The translations under genes were made by a program, and so were the position numbers. This document shows, piece by piece, positions 10,901 to 21,831 of a stretch of 64,000 bases of DNA. Each line of letters begins with the position of its first letter. Positions within the stretch are counted from its first letter, which is position 1. Under the pieces are notes generated by a model that worked only from the letters and a program-made list of their open reading frames with translations, was not told where the DNA came from and did not search any database. The DNA is from Halichondria panicea (lineage: Eukaryota > Porifera > Demospongiae > Suberitida > Halichondriidae), in assembly GCF_963675165.1 (NCBI RefSeq), contig NC_087388.1, positions 2,892,800 to 2,956,799 of the forward strand, read 5' to 3'.

Positions 10901-13900
10901 AAGTGACACCAGTAAAGAAGACGAGGTCCAGGAGACTGTGGAAAATCTAAAAGAAAAGTATGGGTCGAAATTCACATTGGTGCAGTATCGCATTTGGGGA
11001 GAAATGATTACTGGTGGTTTACACGAAGGGTTAGACGATCCCCCAAATACAACAATGTTTGCTAGGTCTGGAGGAGGAACTCCTTATCGCAAGAAAAGTC
11101 AAAACTCTGTATCTCATTTGATGAGTGAAGCTGCAACAGCCATAACTTCTGCTCTCTCTCCAAAAGATACAAGTGCAGTTGGTAGTAGTCCTGCAAAGGT
11201 CATTGAAGGTCGATCAAAACTGTATAGACAGCTTTCAGAACTTCAAAATTTGAAGAGCATAGGAATTTTGTCTGAAAGTGAATTTTGCTCCGAGAAAGAG
11301 TCAATCATGAGTCTCCTTCATCACCTGAACAAAACTGTTTCTTAATTTTTTCCAGTTAACAGAATTTCAATAAAAAATTGTACATGTATAATTGTTGTCC
11401 TGTATGATAATTTTATAAATATCCAGAATGTGTAATAAACTTTAAGCAGTCCTCCTTGGTGACCATGCTGAATGCCGTAGCTAACAGAAACCTTGTGACT
11501 TGAAATAAAGCATTGTTTTGTTTCATTATGCTTTTTACTTCACTAAACACTTCCTCTGCTGGGTTTAGGTCTGGAGAATATATGCGCATGCGCACTTCAC
11601 CTTCACAAAGGCTTGTGACAAGCAACCTGAAAACCTCTGTATCTGCATGCATGCAATAGCTATTATAATTATGGCATTATGTGAAAATAAGATTGAGATT
11701 CCCCGGGACACCCTTGTAGAGAGAACCTCCTCCTGGATGACGTGTATGGTCTGCTGATAGTGTTTGTGTCTCTACTGGGGTTCATCAGTATGGTGTGGCT
11801 CAAGGACCAGTTAGGTAATGGAGGGGCCCCTAACTGGCTGGCCAGAGACCAACAGGATGTCGTCCAACTTAGGCAAAGAGAGGCACAGAATGTGGTGAGT
11901 GGCGTACGCTGGCACATAAACGTGCAACATACAAGGTAGGACGTTTAGCACAAAAGTGGCTGGCATACAGTATATAGTGTCAAAATATATACCAATAGCT
12001 ACTGTACTACGCCACTCGCTTAAACTAGAAGCTTAACGCCAAAAACAATTATGTTGCTTGGTGGTGTGTAGTAGTCAAGATAAGACGTTCAAAACTTGTG
12101 CATAACAACTAATCTAGACTTGATATTCCTACTGATACTTTTGCTGGGCTAAAAATTTCAATGTATGATCAATGTGATATTTGTCTTGTTCATATTTATG
12201 TACAGCTAGTATATTGAAAGCAAATTATTTACTTATACAGATAGCAGATGTGAGAGAGAATGCCCCTGAGGGGCAAGCAGTTGCTATGGGGATAGCACAG
12301 CTGCATGACAGTTTGGCAGCGGAAATGGAGAGTCTCACTGCCCTGGAGCGAGAAAAGTGGGAGTTGGCCTTGGCGTGTAGTTGTATACTGCATGTCTTTA
12401 GACCAATTCCCAACTCATAATTAAGTGATCTTTACCATGTTCTGTCTATACCAAACGGCTTTTGATAAATGCTTGCCCTGTGACCTCATTGTATGATTAC
12501 AGTACTGTAACCCTAAATATTTACATGTACTTTAACGTTTCATTCAGGTACGGGGAGGAGTTGGAAGCTCTTGAGGCAAGGAAGGCGGAGCTACTGGATA
12601 GGCTAGAATACCGACCAGCAGAGCCAGCCCTACACTTACCACGCTCGTCTATACGAGACCAAGCCACACCCACGTTACAGTCCCAGGGAAATCGCGAAGC
12701 TGAGCAGCACACCTTAGAAGCTAGTGGCGCACTGACAGACAATTCTCCTAGGAGAGAGGATGCTACTTTATTTGCTGAACATGAGCGGACCTTAGATCCC
12801 CCAGCAGGAGGTGAGTAGAGAGCATCGCTCAGATAAGTACGAGGCCTAGTCAGTATACTGTATGTACATGTACATGTAGTCTAAGAATTGCAGGCTACTA
12901 CTGTACATATACATGTACATACGTACATGCATGTAATGTTTAATCCCCTACCTTTTTTTATGGTACTTGATGTAGATGCATACCATTTATGGGCAGTATA
13001 TACATGTATGATAGGATGGTGGGCGTGTGTCAAATTTAACACTCAATGAGCATTCTTGTCACACCCCTCCCCCTCTCCTAGATCGTGTGGCTGACGATGA
13101 GCTTACCATGCTGACACTAACAGAACTAAACTTTGTAAATGATCGGCTGCAGGAGACAAGGATACAGCACCAGCAATCCCAGGACATCATTCAACAGTCA
13201 GTGCTTGTTTCAATTCATGATTTCGTTGTGCATGTCAGGGGGGGGGGGAGTGCAGCCATGTTCAGAGACATTGTCTCTCTCACTGCCCTAAACATAGCCA
13301 ATAATGCACAACATGTAGTATAAGAATGTGTGTATAGACATTGTAAGGGATCCCTCTGCCCAAAATACAGCCAAAGAATGCACTAGTATAAGAATGTGTC
13401 TTAGAGGAGTGTTTCCTTGTGGCTCTACGTACCCCGAATGTGTGCTTATAATTATAACTTTAGTATTGCCATTATTGAAGTATTGCATGTTTTGCTTGTA
13501 ATTCTAACCAGGTTCCTGAATGTGACTGACAGCAATGTTCCTAATACTGATGAAGCAGTGGCTCCTCTGTTGAACTCAAAGGCGATAGGAGAAGACGAAA
13601 AAATGGTTCTCATCAAGATATTGGAGATTAAGGATAATATCGATGTGAGAATGGACCAGTGTATAAATATAATGGGTAGGATCGGGGCCATATATACCTG
13701 TACATGTATGTAATTGCTTTGGGCTCGAAGTCCAGCTAGCCCACTGTATTGTACTGCTGTTGTATGCTATATACAGCAACACTAATTTTTATATTCAGAT
13801 ACAATAAATAAATAATTGTCGTGTTTACATGTAGATAAATTATGGTAGATCTAGCTTAAGTGTTTATTGAAGAGGGAGTCGAAAATGACTTTATAGGCGG

Positions 13901-16900
13901 CCATTCATCGTGAGGAGGAAGACCAAGAGAGACTGGAGGGTGAAGATGATGTTGTGGAGAGGGGGGCTCGTAGGAACATGCGGTTCAACCAGATACTCGA
14001 TAGACCACACGACGACCAGGTGAGTACCGCTATAATACATGATTGTACAATGTATACATGCATGTATGTGGTGACTGGTCATAGAGCAATTGTGTGGCCG
14101 GTTACATTTTTCCAGCCTTGTAAAGTCATCAATTAATACACTAGTGATATCACTATCGTAGTATAGGGATCATACATTGATTCCATAGTGATACACGTCG
14201 AGTATACTTATTCATTACAAGGAAAGGATTGCTTGTTAGTGCGGTCATTTATTACCGTTACTGTAATCTAAGGACAGACGTGTTTACATGTACTAGCTAG
14301 CTACTACGTATACACTACATCAGTTCATTACATGTATACGCAGGTAATATCAAACACGTGTGCATTTGTTTTGCTGTACATGTAGGTGAACGATCCTGGA
14401 CAGAGGAATGCCCAACCTCCCCAACCTCCCCAGCCTGCTCCTCGTCCAAACATAGTTCCAGCACTAGCTGGGCTCGCCAGAGAACAACCAATGGGTTAGC
14501 ATACATACACTCATGGTTACTGCTTAGACAGTGTCAAGCTGATAGCAATAAAACTATACTAGGTACACTGACAGTGTACTCGATATTTGCCTTAACTGTT
14601 GTAGTATGAATGCCATCACAAGTATCCATTTGTGTATGTCATGGATGTACGTACCATTCATAGTGGTACGTGTATACGTACATATACATGTAGAATGATT
14701 ATGTTGTGATAATCTCCTCAGACGGTGCTAATGGTGCAGCTCAAGAGAACGTGGAGGAGCTCACCTGGGCCAGGGTGAGTCCTTTGGGCACTTACAAGTA
14801 CTGCATTCATTTTTATTTTTGTGCTCTCTGTGTAGTTGAGAAGGTTCTTAGAATGTGGTGTAGTACATGTGGTGTATGCAATACATAATACGTAACATGA
14901 CGCGCTGTAAACGAAGCTTTGGTTGCTCTCTTCCAGTTGCTTGGTTTGGATGGGTCGTTTCGTTTCCTGGAGCACGTGCTCTGGCTCATTTGTCTCAACT
15001 CTGCACTCATTATTGCATTTGGTGAGCAATATAATAATACTCACCAACTGACGTAGAACTATACAAGTACATTTTATGTTGCCTGTATGTAGCCTCCTGA
15101 GTGCAGTATAGTTGGCAGTTCTGCAGACATTATGTATTAGATTAATAAATGCTGGGGTGAGGGGAGGTGGATCGATCTCCTACAGATCCACTTTACAGAT
15201 GTAATTTGGTAGTTCTAATATTTGGCAGAGGTTTTAACGAGGAGAGAGAGGGGAGAAATTAGCTGCATATTCCCCTACTTTTTTAGATCCGCCCCCTAAA
15301 TGTGTCTTTGTTTTTGTATACTGTCTGTCAGTAGTATAAAGTGCAACCATCATCGGTGTGTATTGTACACATGCAGCTATTGGTTTGTATCTACATACAT
15401 GATATACATAAATTATATATTCCCTTGCAGCGTACCTTCCCTACCAGTTGGGGTACTTAGCTGCTCTTCTCTTCAATCTCTGGGAGCGGGTGGGTTTCTC
15501 AAATACATTGTACTGTTGTTTACCTGTCTACTAACTACAGTGCTTGCAATCCCAATAGTAGTGTGTACAAAACCTGTGATATCTCTCTACAAAGGGTGAT
15601 GTAATGTATTTCCCTGCCTGTCCTCGTAGTGTAGTGCCTGCATAAGATACGTGTATTGACTTTATGCTATGTACGTACCTTCCTTCAGCTTGGTATTCAG
15701 ACGTGGAGAGGAATGTTCTCAATTCTGTTAGGCTATGTTATCACCACTGTCTTCATCAGCGGAATCTATGTATCCTACCAGGATGTACTCCTGATCCTAC
15801 ACACTCGTACTCGTGCTCATGTATACCGTAATTGATGTAATTACAGCGCCACCATAATTTAAGCACCACGTCAGCATCAGCATAATTTTTTCGGCCCTAA
15901 AAAAGCGCCAACCGTTGCTGGAATTTTTTTTCTGGCACTTATAAAAAGGCTTGTTTGAGACATCAAGACAAACATCCTGCATCTTTGACTTCCTTCACTT
16001 CTAAACAGTTGTCTAACCCATAGCTACAGTCAATGAATGTTGTTCACGAGTCTCAACGGTGCAGCTAGCAAGTGAAACTGAGCTAGACCACGCCCATTTT
16101 CTCTACAAATTTTATACTAGCTGTTGAACATAAGCGCCACCATAATTTAGGTGCCAGCTTGGGCTGAACGCAATTTTTTGTGTTCTAAAGATGCGCCACT
16201 CAGAAGTGGAATTAATTTTTTCTGGCGCTGTAATTACATCAATTACGGTAACCATAGATTGAAAAGGAAGGGGATTGGAAACGACCAGGCCACCCTGTGT
16301 CAACGAGTGAAACACTCCGCATTATGATTTCGCGCTCGCGAATATTTTAGTTTTTACCGTACTCAGGTTGTATTTCAACTGTTTCTAGCTCTCCTATCCA
16401 CTAGCGATCACTCAGAAGTTGGGAGGTACTCTAGAGAAGTAATTTTACACCACTGACAAGCTCTAAGTCCCTTGTCTTTACTCTGTTTTTACTTTTTGTT
16501 GAGTTTAGCTTGAAATTCTCCATGTTAACTTTTCTCTTTCCCTGCTGTGAAGCTGAAACAGCAAAGGACATTGCTTGACTTGGTTATTATGTATCTAAGT
16601 GCTATATAGGATGGTTTCATGCTATGGATAAGCTGTACTGTTCATAAATGTTTGCAGTATAGTCCTTTAGTATACTTTTAGAGACACCACGGGCCTTGAC
16701 CTCCCACGACTTCATAGTAATTAAGAGCTATTCCTTCTTGTATAGCATTTATTTGTTTAGTGATAGTGGCTGCGTTGCTTAGTCTACCTTTTAGAGCTAG
16801 ATTCTCTTTACTTTTTAGAATAATCAACATTAATTTCACCATTTCTATGTACAACACATTGTATGGCAGCAAGACAGGTAATGAGCATGCTGACTATAAA

Positions 16901-19900
16901 TATAATCCTTTGTAGTTTTAGCCACACCCTATAACGCGGAGTGTTTCACGCAAACATTTTCGTTTCCAATCCCCTTCCTTTTCAATCTATGGTATAACAG
17001 TGTAGTCCTCCTTTATAGTCACTAAAATTAATAGATAAATCAATCAACACCTCAGATCTCCTCTTGTTCACGTGTTTTCTTGTTTCAAGGTCATGCATGA
17101 TAGTATACTGTATATTGTGCAGTGTAGCATGTGTTGTTCCTTGACAGTGTCCAGTACTTTACTGGTATGCTGAGACTGCCTCGCTTGAAGAGTATTCTAG
17201 GAATGGCCTATGTGGGCATTAAGGTACGGTCAGAGCTGCACCTGTACGTACGTACATAATTAGTTTGCTGTGTTCCTGCAATCACTGTGTGTAATTACTG
17301 ACTTCCACATTCACTTTAAATTTCAATCTTTTGCTGCACAGTCCTGTTGAAAAGAAGCTACTCATGTATGCAATTATTTTTTATGCTATATAATTATGTG
17401 TTTTCAGTATATACATGTACCTTTACATGCCCACCCAGGTTGGGTTGATCTTAGCGGTCGAGGCTGGAATCTTTCCGCTCATGTGTGGATGGTGGATAGA
17501 CATCTGCTCCTTTGTAAGTATATTATGTACAGTCTCATTGTCAGTTACATCTCACTGTTATGCGATGTAATTACTTACATGACTGTACATGAACAAGTGG
17601 TAGCTAAAAGTATTCACTTTGAGCCTCGGAGGATCATAGTACATGTAGTTATAGAAATGTAGTGTAAGTTACAATTTCCATAGCCGATTAAAGTGTAGGT
17701 AGCATCGTTATAATTATTAATATTTTGTCATCCTGGACAGGCTTTGTTTGGGTCCACGATGAAAAGTCGTCAGACAAGTCTGTCCAGTGCCCCGGGCACA
17801 GTGATGTTCATCCACTGGCTTGTTGGCATGATCTTTATCTTCTACTTGGCCTCATTTGTGCTCCTGATGAGAGAGGTGGTCCGACCAGGTGTCCTCTGGT
17901 TCCTTAGAAACCTCAACGACCAGAACTTCCACCCCATTCATGAGGTGAGCACCAGGAAGGAAGCTCCAGTTGATTATTAGACAGGACTTTGTATGATTCA
18001 CTTTGTACGTATACACATTTGCTTTTTACAGCACATATACATTGTACATACACATACAGACGTACAAAACGTATGCCATGCATGTACATACAGTAAAATA
18101 ATAGCGAACTTATACACTAGTATGTAATGCTGTTTTTGTCTGCTAGATGATCGGGCTGCCGCTTCAGCGCCACCTTAAAAGATTCGTCATGTCATGTGTA
18201 AGTTCTCGTGTCCATTAAGCTACTACAGTACTTTATGTGTTGCACATACTGGCAGTTAGTTTTTCTAATAACTATTTACATTTGTAGCATTACAATCGAT
18301 GATCCAGTGGATTAACTGTCACCCTCTCCCTGTTTCCTACAGATTATGTTTGGAGTGTGTCTGGTAGTGGTCGTGTTCATCCCCAGTCGCCTGGTCCTCC
18401 TCTGTGCCAAAGGTTTCCTGCCCTATCGGCTCACCCTCTCCAGTACCTTCAATCACGTTAGAGAGGTTCAGTTGGAGCTCATCCTGCTCCAGTTTGTCAT
18501 TCCCACGCTACTGGAGCATGGCAACTGTAAGGCTGGACTTAAGGTCCTCATCACAGCGTGGGCTCGTCTCTCTGCTAGAATGTTGTGAGTGGCCCGTGCA
18601 TTTCACTTACATGTACTGTATGTAATCATCGTGACAATAACATTTTCATGCACAGAGGTTTTGGCCAAAGTATAATGATATATTCAGTGTATGTACTTAT
18701 TATAATAATTATTATAAGCATACGTGCATACGTTATTATACATGGACTGTATGTGTACAATAATCATAATAATGCATGCGTATACTGATATGATTATTGT
18801 GTACGTTGGTCTTATAATACTACATGTATAGTTTGTGTACAGTATTTTCATACATTTGTAGCTATCGCTGCTTTTTTATGTCCATGTCGCATCACATTTC
18901 AGTGGGCTCCAGTCTTACCTGTTGGACAAACATCAGAGTGAGGTGAGTCTCGATCTATTGAGTAAATATATACAGTTTAAAGTATCAGCGTTAGTTGATG
19001 TCGTAATCAAGTCAGCTACATCCTTTCGTTTTCCTGTCTCTGCTTATTAAAAACATTTTCCTGGGTGTAGGGTGAAGTGGTTGATCTCCATGGTAACGTG
19101 ATCCCTGACGTCCCTGTGAACCCTGACCCCAATAGTCCAGTGTACACGGGACCCACGCAGGTGCTGGGCCCTGGATTTGCACCGTTTAAGCCATACCTTC
19201 GACCACCACTTTTCTATGCAAGGGTGAGTGGGAGCAGATGCAGGAATTAACGTACAGTACATAGTATTTAACCAAATAAGCCAGCTTCATATGTATTGTA
19301 TGTATATTATACGTAGTAGTCTTCAATGTTGTGATTGGGTATTGTCTCGTATAGTACATGTACATGTACAATTTAAATTTTGATTCTGGTATAGCCATCA
19401 CTACTACAATGGTTAGCTACGTCAAAGAGTACGACATAAGCTGCTAGGATGGAATCAAAGCTTGCATTTTGCTAGTTTTGAGCCCTTTCTCAGAAATTGA
19501 TAGATACATATGTAAATTAACATGTTGATGTTTGGGCATGTCATAAATTAAAGCTCACAAAAATACATGTATGTACTACATGTACACTGTACTCAGCTCT
19601 GTGTTAATCCTCTTTCCTCAGATCACTCTATTCCTGCTCTTCACATTGGTGATGAGCATATTCTTCTCTTGCCTGTTCCTCGTCCTTCCTGGTAAGTTGT
19701 ACAGCTGTATGTACAGTCTATCAGTCAGTCGTACCAGCGTGCACACAATGCACCTGAGGCTGATTGTCTATTGTCACACACAACTGCACATGCAGCCATA
19801 GCTTTTAGCGCAACTTTGCAAGTACTTTTTCCTTTACGCAAGCCTCTTACGATGACTAATTGGTGTTTTGAAGGCTATAGCTACATAAAATTAATGTATT

Positions 19901-21615
19901 GATGCACAGTATTTGAACTCCTATACATGACACACTGTATGAATTGATGTATACGTGTATCTTATCTGCGTACTACATGTAAGTGTACACACATAACGTC
20001 ACCCCCAGTATCAATTGGACGCATTTTAATGAGTGCGTGTGGTGTGACGCAAGTCCCTGAGATCTACACTTCTGCTATTGGGCTCTACATCCTCTGGGTA
20101 ACCATTCGATTTTGGGCTACAATCACTTCCTACATTATGCAAGGCACAGAGATGCTTGTGACTCAGATGAAACTTTGGAGCTTTCAGGGAGTCAAATGTG
20201 TAGTGGCTGGTTTTCTATTGTTTGTGGTGATTCCTCTCCTCCTGGGTCATTTGGTGAACCTCCTACTAATCAGTCCTCTGAGAGTGCCCCATGATAGAAC
20301 ACCTGTGTTTTACCCTAGCACGGTAAGTGTGTTGCCAGTGTATGCAATATACGTACAATGTACATGTACCTAACCTTAGTAGCAAGAATGCATGTATTCG
20401 ATTGTATGGTACGTCCATTTACTTTGTGTTACCTATGTGTACACTGCATGATCCTTATAATTATTGTATTGTAACGTAGATAGTTATGTGACAACGAATA
20501 GCACTTATGTACATGCATATACAGTACTATAAAAATTAAGACTCTTGATAAAAGTTGTCCACCACTATGCAGGAGTGGGCCCTGGGACTCCTCCACACCA
20601 AATGCACATGTGGTGCTATATGGCTCACCAATGTCAGCTTCAAAACTAAGCTGGATCGTGTGTATCAAGACGGTCTGAGAAACCTGAACCTTGGCTTTGT
20701 GGTGAAGGAGGTAGCCTGGCCTGTCATTGTACCCCTCTCTCTGTTTATCACTGTCCCCTATGTCCTCTGTGTGGGCATTTTGCCAGAACTAGGTAGGCAT
20801 GCACATTATACTGTTTTATATTAGTATAGTGCTTACCGTATTACTAGAATGTTTTGCGAGCATCAAAGTTTGCGATGGTTGATCAATTCGCAACAATAAA
20901 ATCTGCAAAGCCTAGAATTAATTATTACTAGTAGATACACACGATCCTTGCCAGAACGTAATAGTTAGATCGCAAAGGGTCAAATTTTTTTCTGCTGATT
21001 TGGCTCATTTGCAAAGGCTTTTCACCCACAAAATATTTTAGTAATACGGTATCACATGCAGTGATATACCTAAATACATTTCGAGGGAAACAATTATAAA
21101 TTTGCGTAACGAGGTGGTCCTAAACAAATGCTTTCATATCTGTGAAAGGGATTTTCTAGGGAAAAAAATCTCACAGCTCAGTTTACGGCTGGTGATGTCT
21201 TTATTGGAGCCTTGTTGGTGCATATTAATCCTCTAACTATGTATATAAGTGTCTTGAATGTATGTCAATTTATTCTGTGGTAAACCATGATACTTAACCT
21301 GAGCTCTCTTCACTCAGATCTAGTAACGGCCACCTCCTCACTCTTGGCCTATCGCTACTTCTTCCCCTCTGTTCTTGCCCTCATACTTATAATAACCTTT
21401 GTTGTGTTTGTTGCCAAGCAACTGCGTCGCCTCTATGTCCACGTCAAAAATGAAAAGTGAGTCACATGAGTATTCCCAAATAGAGACATATACCCTTAAT
21501 TTGTTTCAATTCCTCCTCCAGGTATTTGGTTGGCCGACAGTTGGTCAATTACAGTACGTCAACTGCGAACGACACAGCCAGTACAGCAGATCAAGTTACA
21601 CAAGATGAGACTTGA
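7924..21615 (+). CDS. MARCHF6: E3 ubiquitin ligase MARCHF6 (Doa10/TEB4), multi-exon
   Basis: ER-membrane RING-CH ubiquitin ligase of ER-associated degradation. Exon 1 (7924-8026) starts [10 protein letters not shown]. Exons at 8395-8491, 8639-8671 and 9316-9356 encode a C4HC3 RING-CH domain with CRVC, CVC, HQDC and CELC pairs. Membrane segments begin at 9712 ('[19 protein letters not shown]'). A variable acidic/Pro-rich cytosolic linker is encoded around 12241-14500. The conserved Doa10 core follows: '[14 protein letters not shown]' (about 17460-17514), then [14 protein letters not shown] and '[13 protein letters not shown]' (17742-17944). The last exon (about 21522-21615) ends [11 protein letters not shown] plus a short Thr/Ser/Asp tail, as in animal homologues. 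About 24 exons. The junction between 13675 and the exon starting near 13898 does not keep frame in my model, so a small exon may be missing there. Introns carry many transposons (see separate entries). Confidence 0.95.
8138..8262. mobile_element. Short foldback element in MARCHF6 intron 1
   Basis: Inverted ends TGTACGGCACCGGAT (about 8149) and ATCCGGTGCCGTACA (ending about 8258) enclose about 80 bp. No coding potential. Confidence 0.7.
8714..8840. mobile_element. MITE with TA target duplication, MARCHF6 intron 3
   Basis: Terminal inverted repeats TGTAAGATCTCGATTTAA (left) and TTAAATCGAGATCTTACGG (right) bounded by TA at 8712-8713 and 8841-8842. About 127 bp, non-coding. TA duplication is typical of the Tc1/mariner superfamily. 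Confidence 0.75.
8937..9245. mobile_element. Pogo-like MITE with TA target duplication, MARCHF6 intron 3
   Basis: The left end CAGTAGAACCTCGATTATCC and right end GGATAATCGAGGTTCTACTG are near-perfect inverted repeats flanked by TA (8935-8936, 9246-9247). 'CCGGATAATCGA' recurs several times near the right end. These ends resemble the pogo/Tigger type. A related, interrupted copy is at 56535-56793. Confidence 0.8.
10414..11345 (+). pseudogene. Transposon accessory protein ORF with one frameshift
   Basis: The first part, from [15 protein letters not shown] (10414-10634), and the second part (about 10640-11345) are in different frames but read on continuously if a single base is restored to frame near 10632; I read this as one frameshift. 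The second part has a basic run (KRKK... KKKKK, about 10850-10900), a 'WGEMITGG' step, then a C-terminal helical segment '[17 protein letters not shown]' with coiled-coil spacing. It is followed by a possible AATAAA signal at 11369-11374. I recognise this type as a companion ORF of invertebrate Tc1/mariner-like elements but know no function; DNA binding is a guess from the basic run. Confidence 0.65.
11413..11590 (-). pseudogene. C-terminal remnant of Tc1/IS630-type DDE transposase
   Basis: The minus-strand frame reads [16 protein letters not shown], which contains the 'SPDxNPxE' motif carrying the third catalytic acidic residue. It continues through '[19 protein letters not shown]' and a stop. 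The first two catalytic aspartates are absent because the upstream part is deleted up to the terminal repeat. Confidence 0.85.
15826..16248. mobile_element. MITE A (TA target duplication) inserted into the target duplication of MITE B
   Basis: Terminal inverted repeats CCGTAATTGATGTAATTACA (left) and TGTAATTACATCAATTACGG (right), with 'GCGCCACCATAATTTA' repeated internally at both ends. Flanked by TA (15824-15825 and 16249-16250). No ORF. It sits immediately left of the element at 16253-16991 (see findings). Confidence 0.85.
16253..16991. mobile_element. MITE B, copy 1 (7-bp target duplication), MARCHF6 intron
   Basis: Inverted ends CATAGATTGAAAAGGAAGGG and CCCTTCCTTTTCAATCTATG. A subterminal inverted block (GTGAAACACTCCGC near 16304 and GCGGAGTGTTTCAC near 16937) extends the pairing. 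The right target duplication is GTATAAC (16992-16998); the left one is split by MITE A. A 64-residue minus-strand frame inside (16872-16678) is shared with copy 2, so it could be a remnant of a coding parent, but it matches no family I know. The superfamily is uncertain. CA ends with a 7-8 bp duplication would fit P-type elements. Confidence 0.85.
20836..21049. mobile_element. MITE with TACCGTATTA ends, MARCHF6 intron
   Basis: The ends TACCGTATTACTAGAATG (20834) and 'ATTTTAGTAATACGGTA' (to 21051) are inverted repeats, with TA as target duplication. The interior ('GATCAATTCGCAACAATAAA') is shared with two degraded copies at 5580-5740 and 6948-7090. Confidence 0.8.
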
Positions 21616-21831
21616 TTATTGTGCATGTCTTTGAGCTGTTTTAACGATCATCACATAATTATAGGACAGAAATTAATAGATACAATAATTAAGCATCGAT
21701 AAAGAAATTTGTGTTGTGCACTGTTTGGATAATAATTATTGCTGTGAATCATTACGAGTGATATATTATAATAATTAGTTAAAATAGCACAAGCATAATA
21801 ATTATACATACATCATGTACGTAACAATGTT

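Larger units (their letters stand above)
10294..11639 (+). mobile_element. Mariner-like element with accessory ORF and truncated transposase, in MARCHF6 intron 6
   Basis: The 1,346-bp element has 25-bp perfect terminal inverted repeats: left begins CAGAGGTTTTCAGGTTGCTT, right is its exact complement ending at 11639. It is flanked by TA on both sides. GCGCATGCG sits just inside each end. On the plus strand it carries an accessory reading frame (10414-11345). On the minus strand only the C-terminal quarter of a Tc1/IS630-type DDE transposase remains (11413 to about 11590), abutting the right repeat, so the transposase N-terminus has been deleted. It lies wholly within a MARCHF6 intron. Confidence 0.88.

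Noticed and set aside
10700-10993. Minus-strand 97-residue hydrophobic frame
   Set aside because: Antisense of the Lys-rich accessory ORF of the transposon; the Phe-rich run is a complement of Lys codons.
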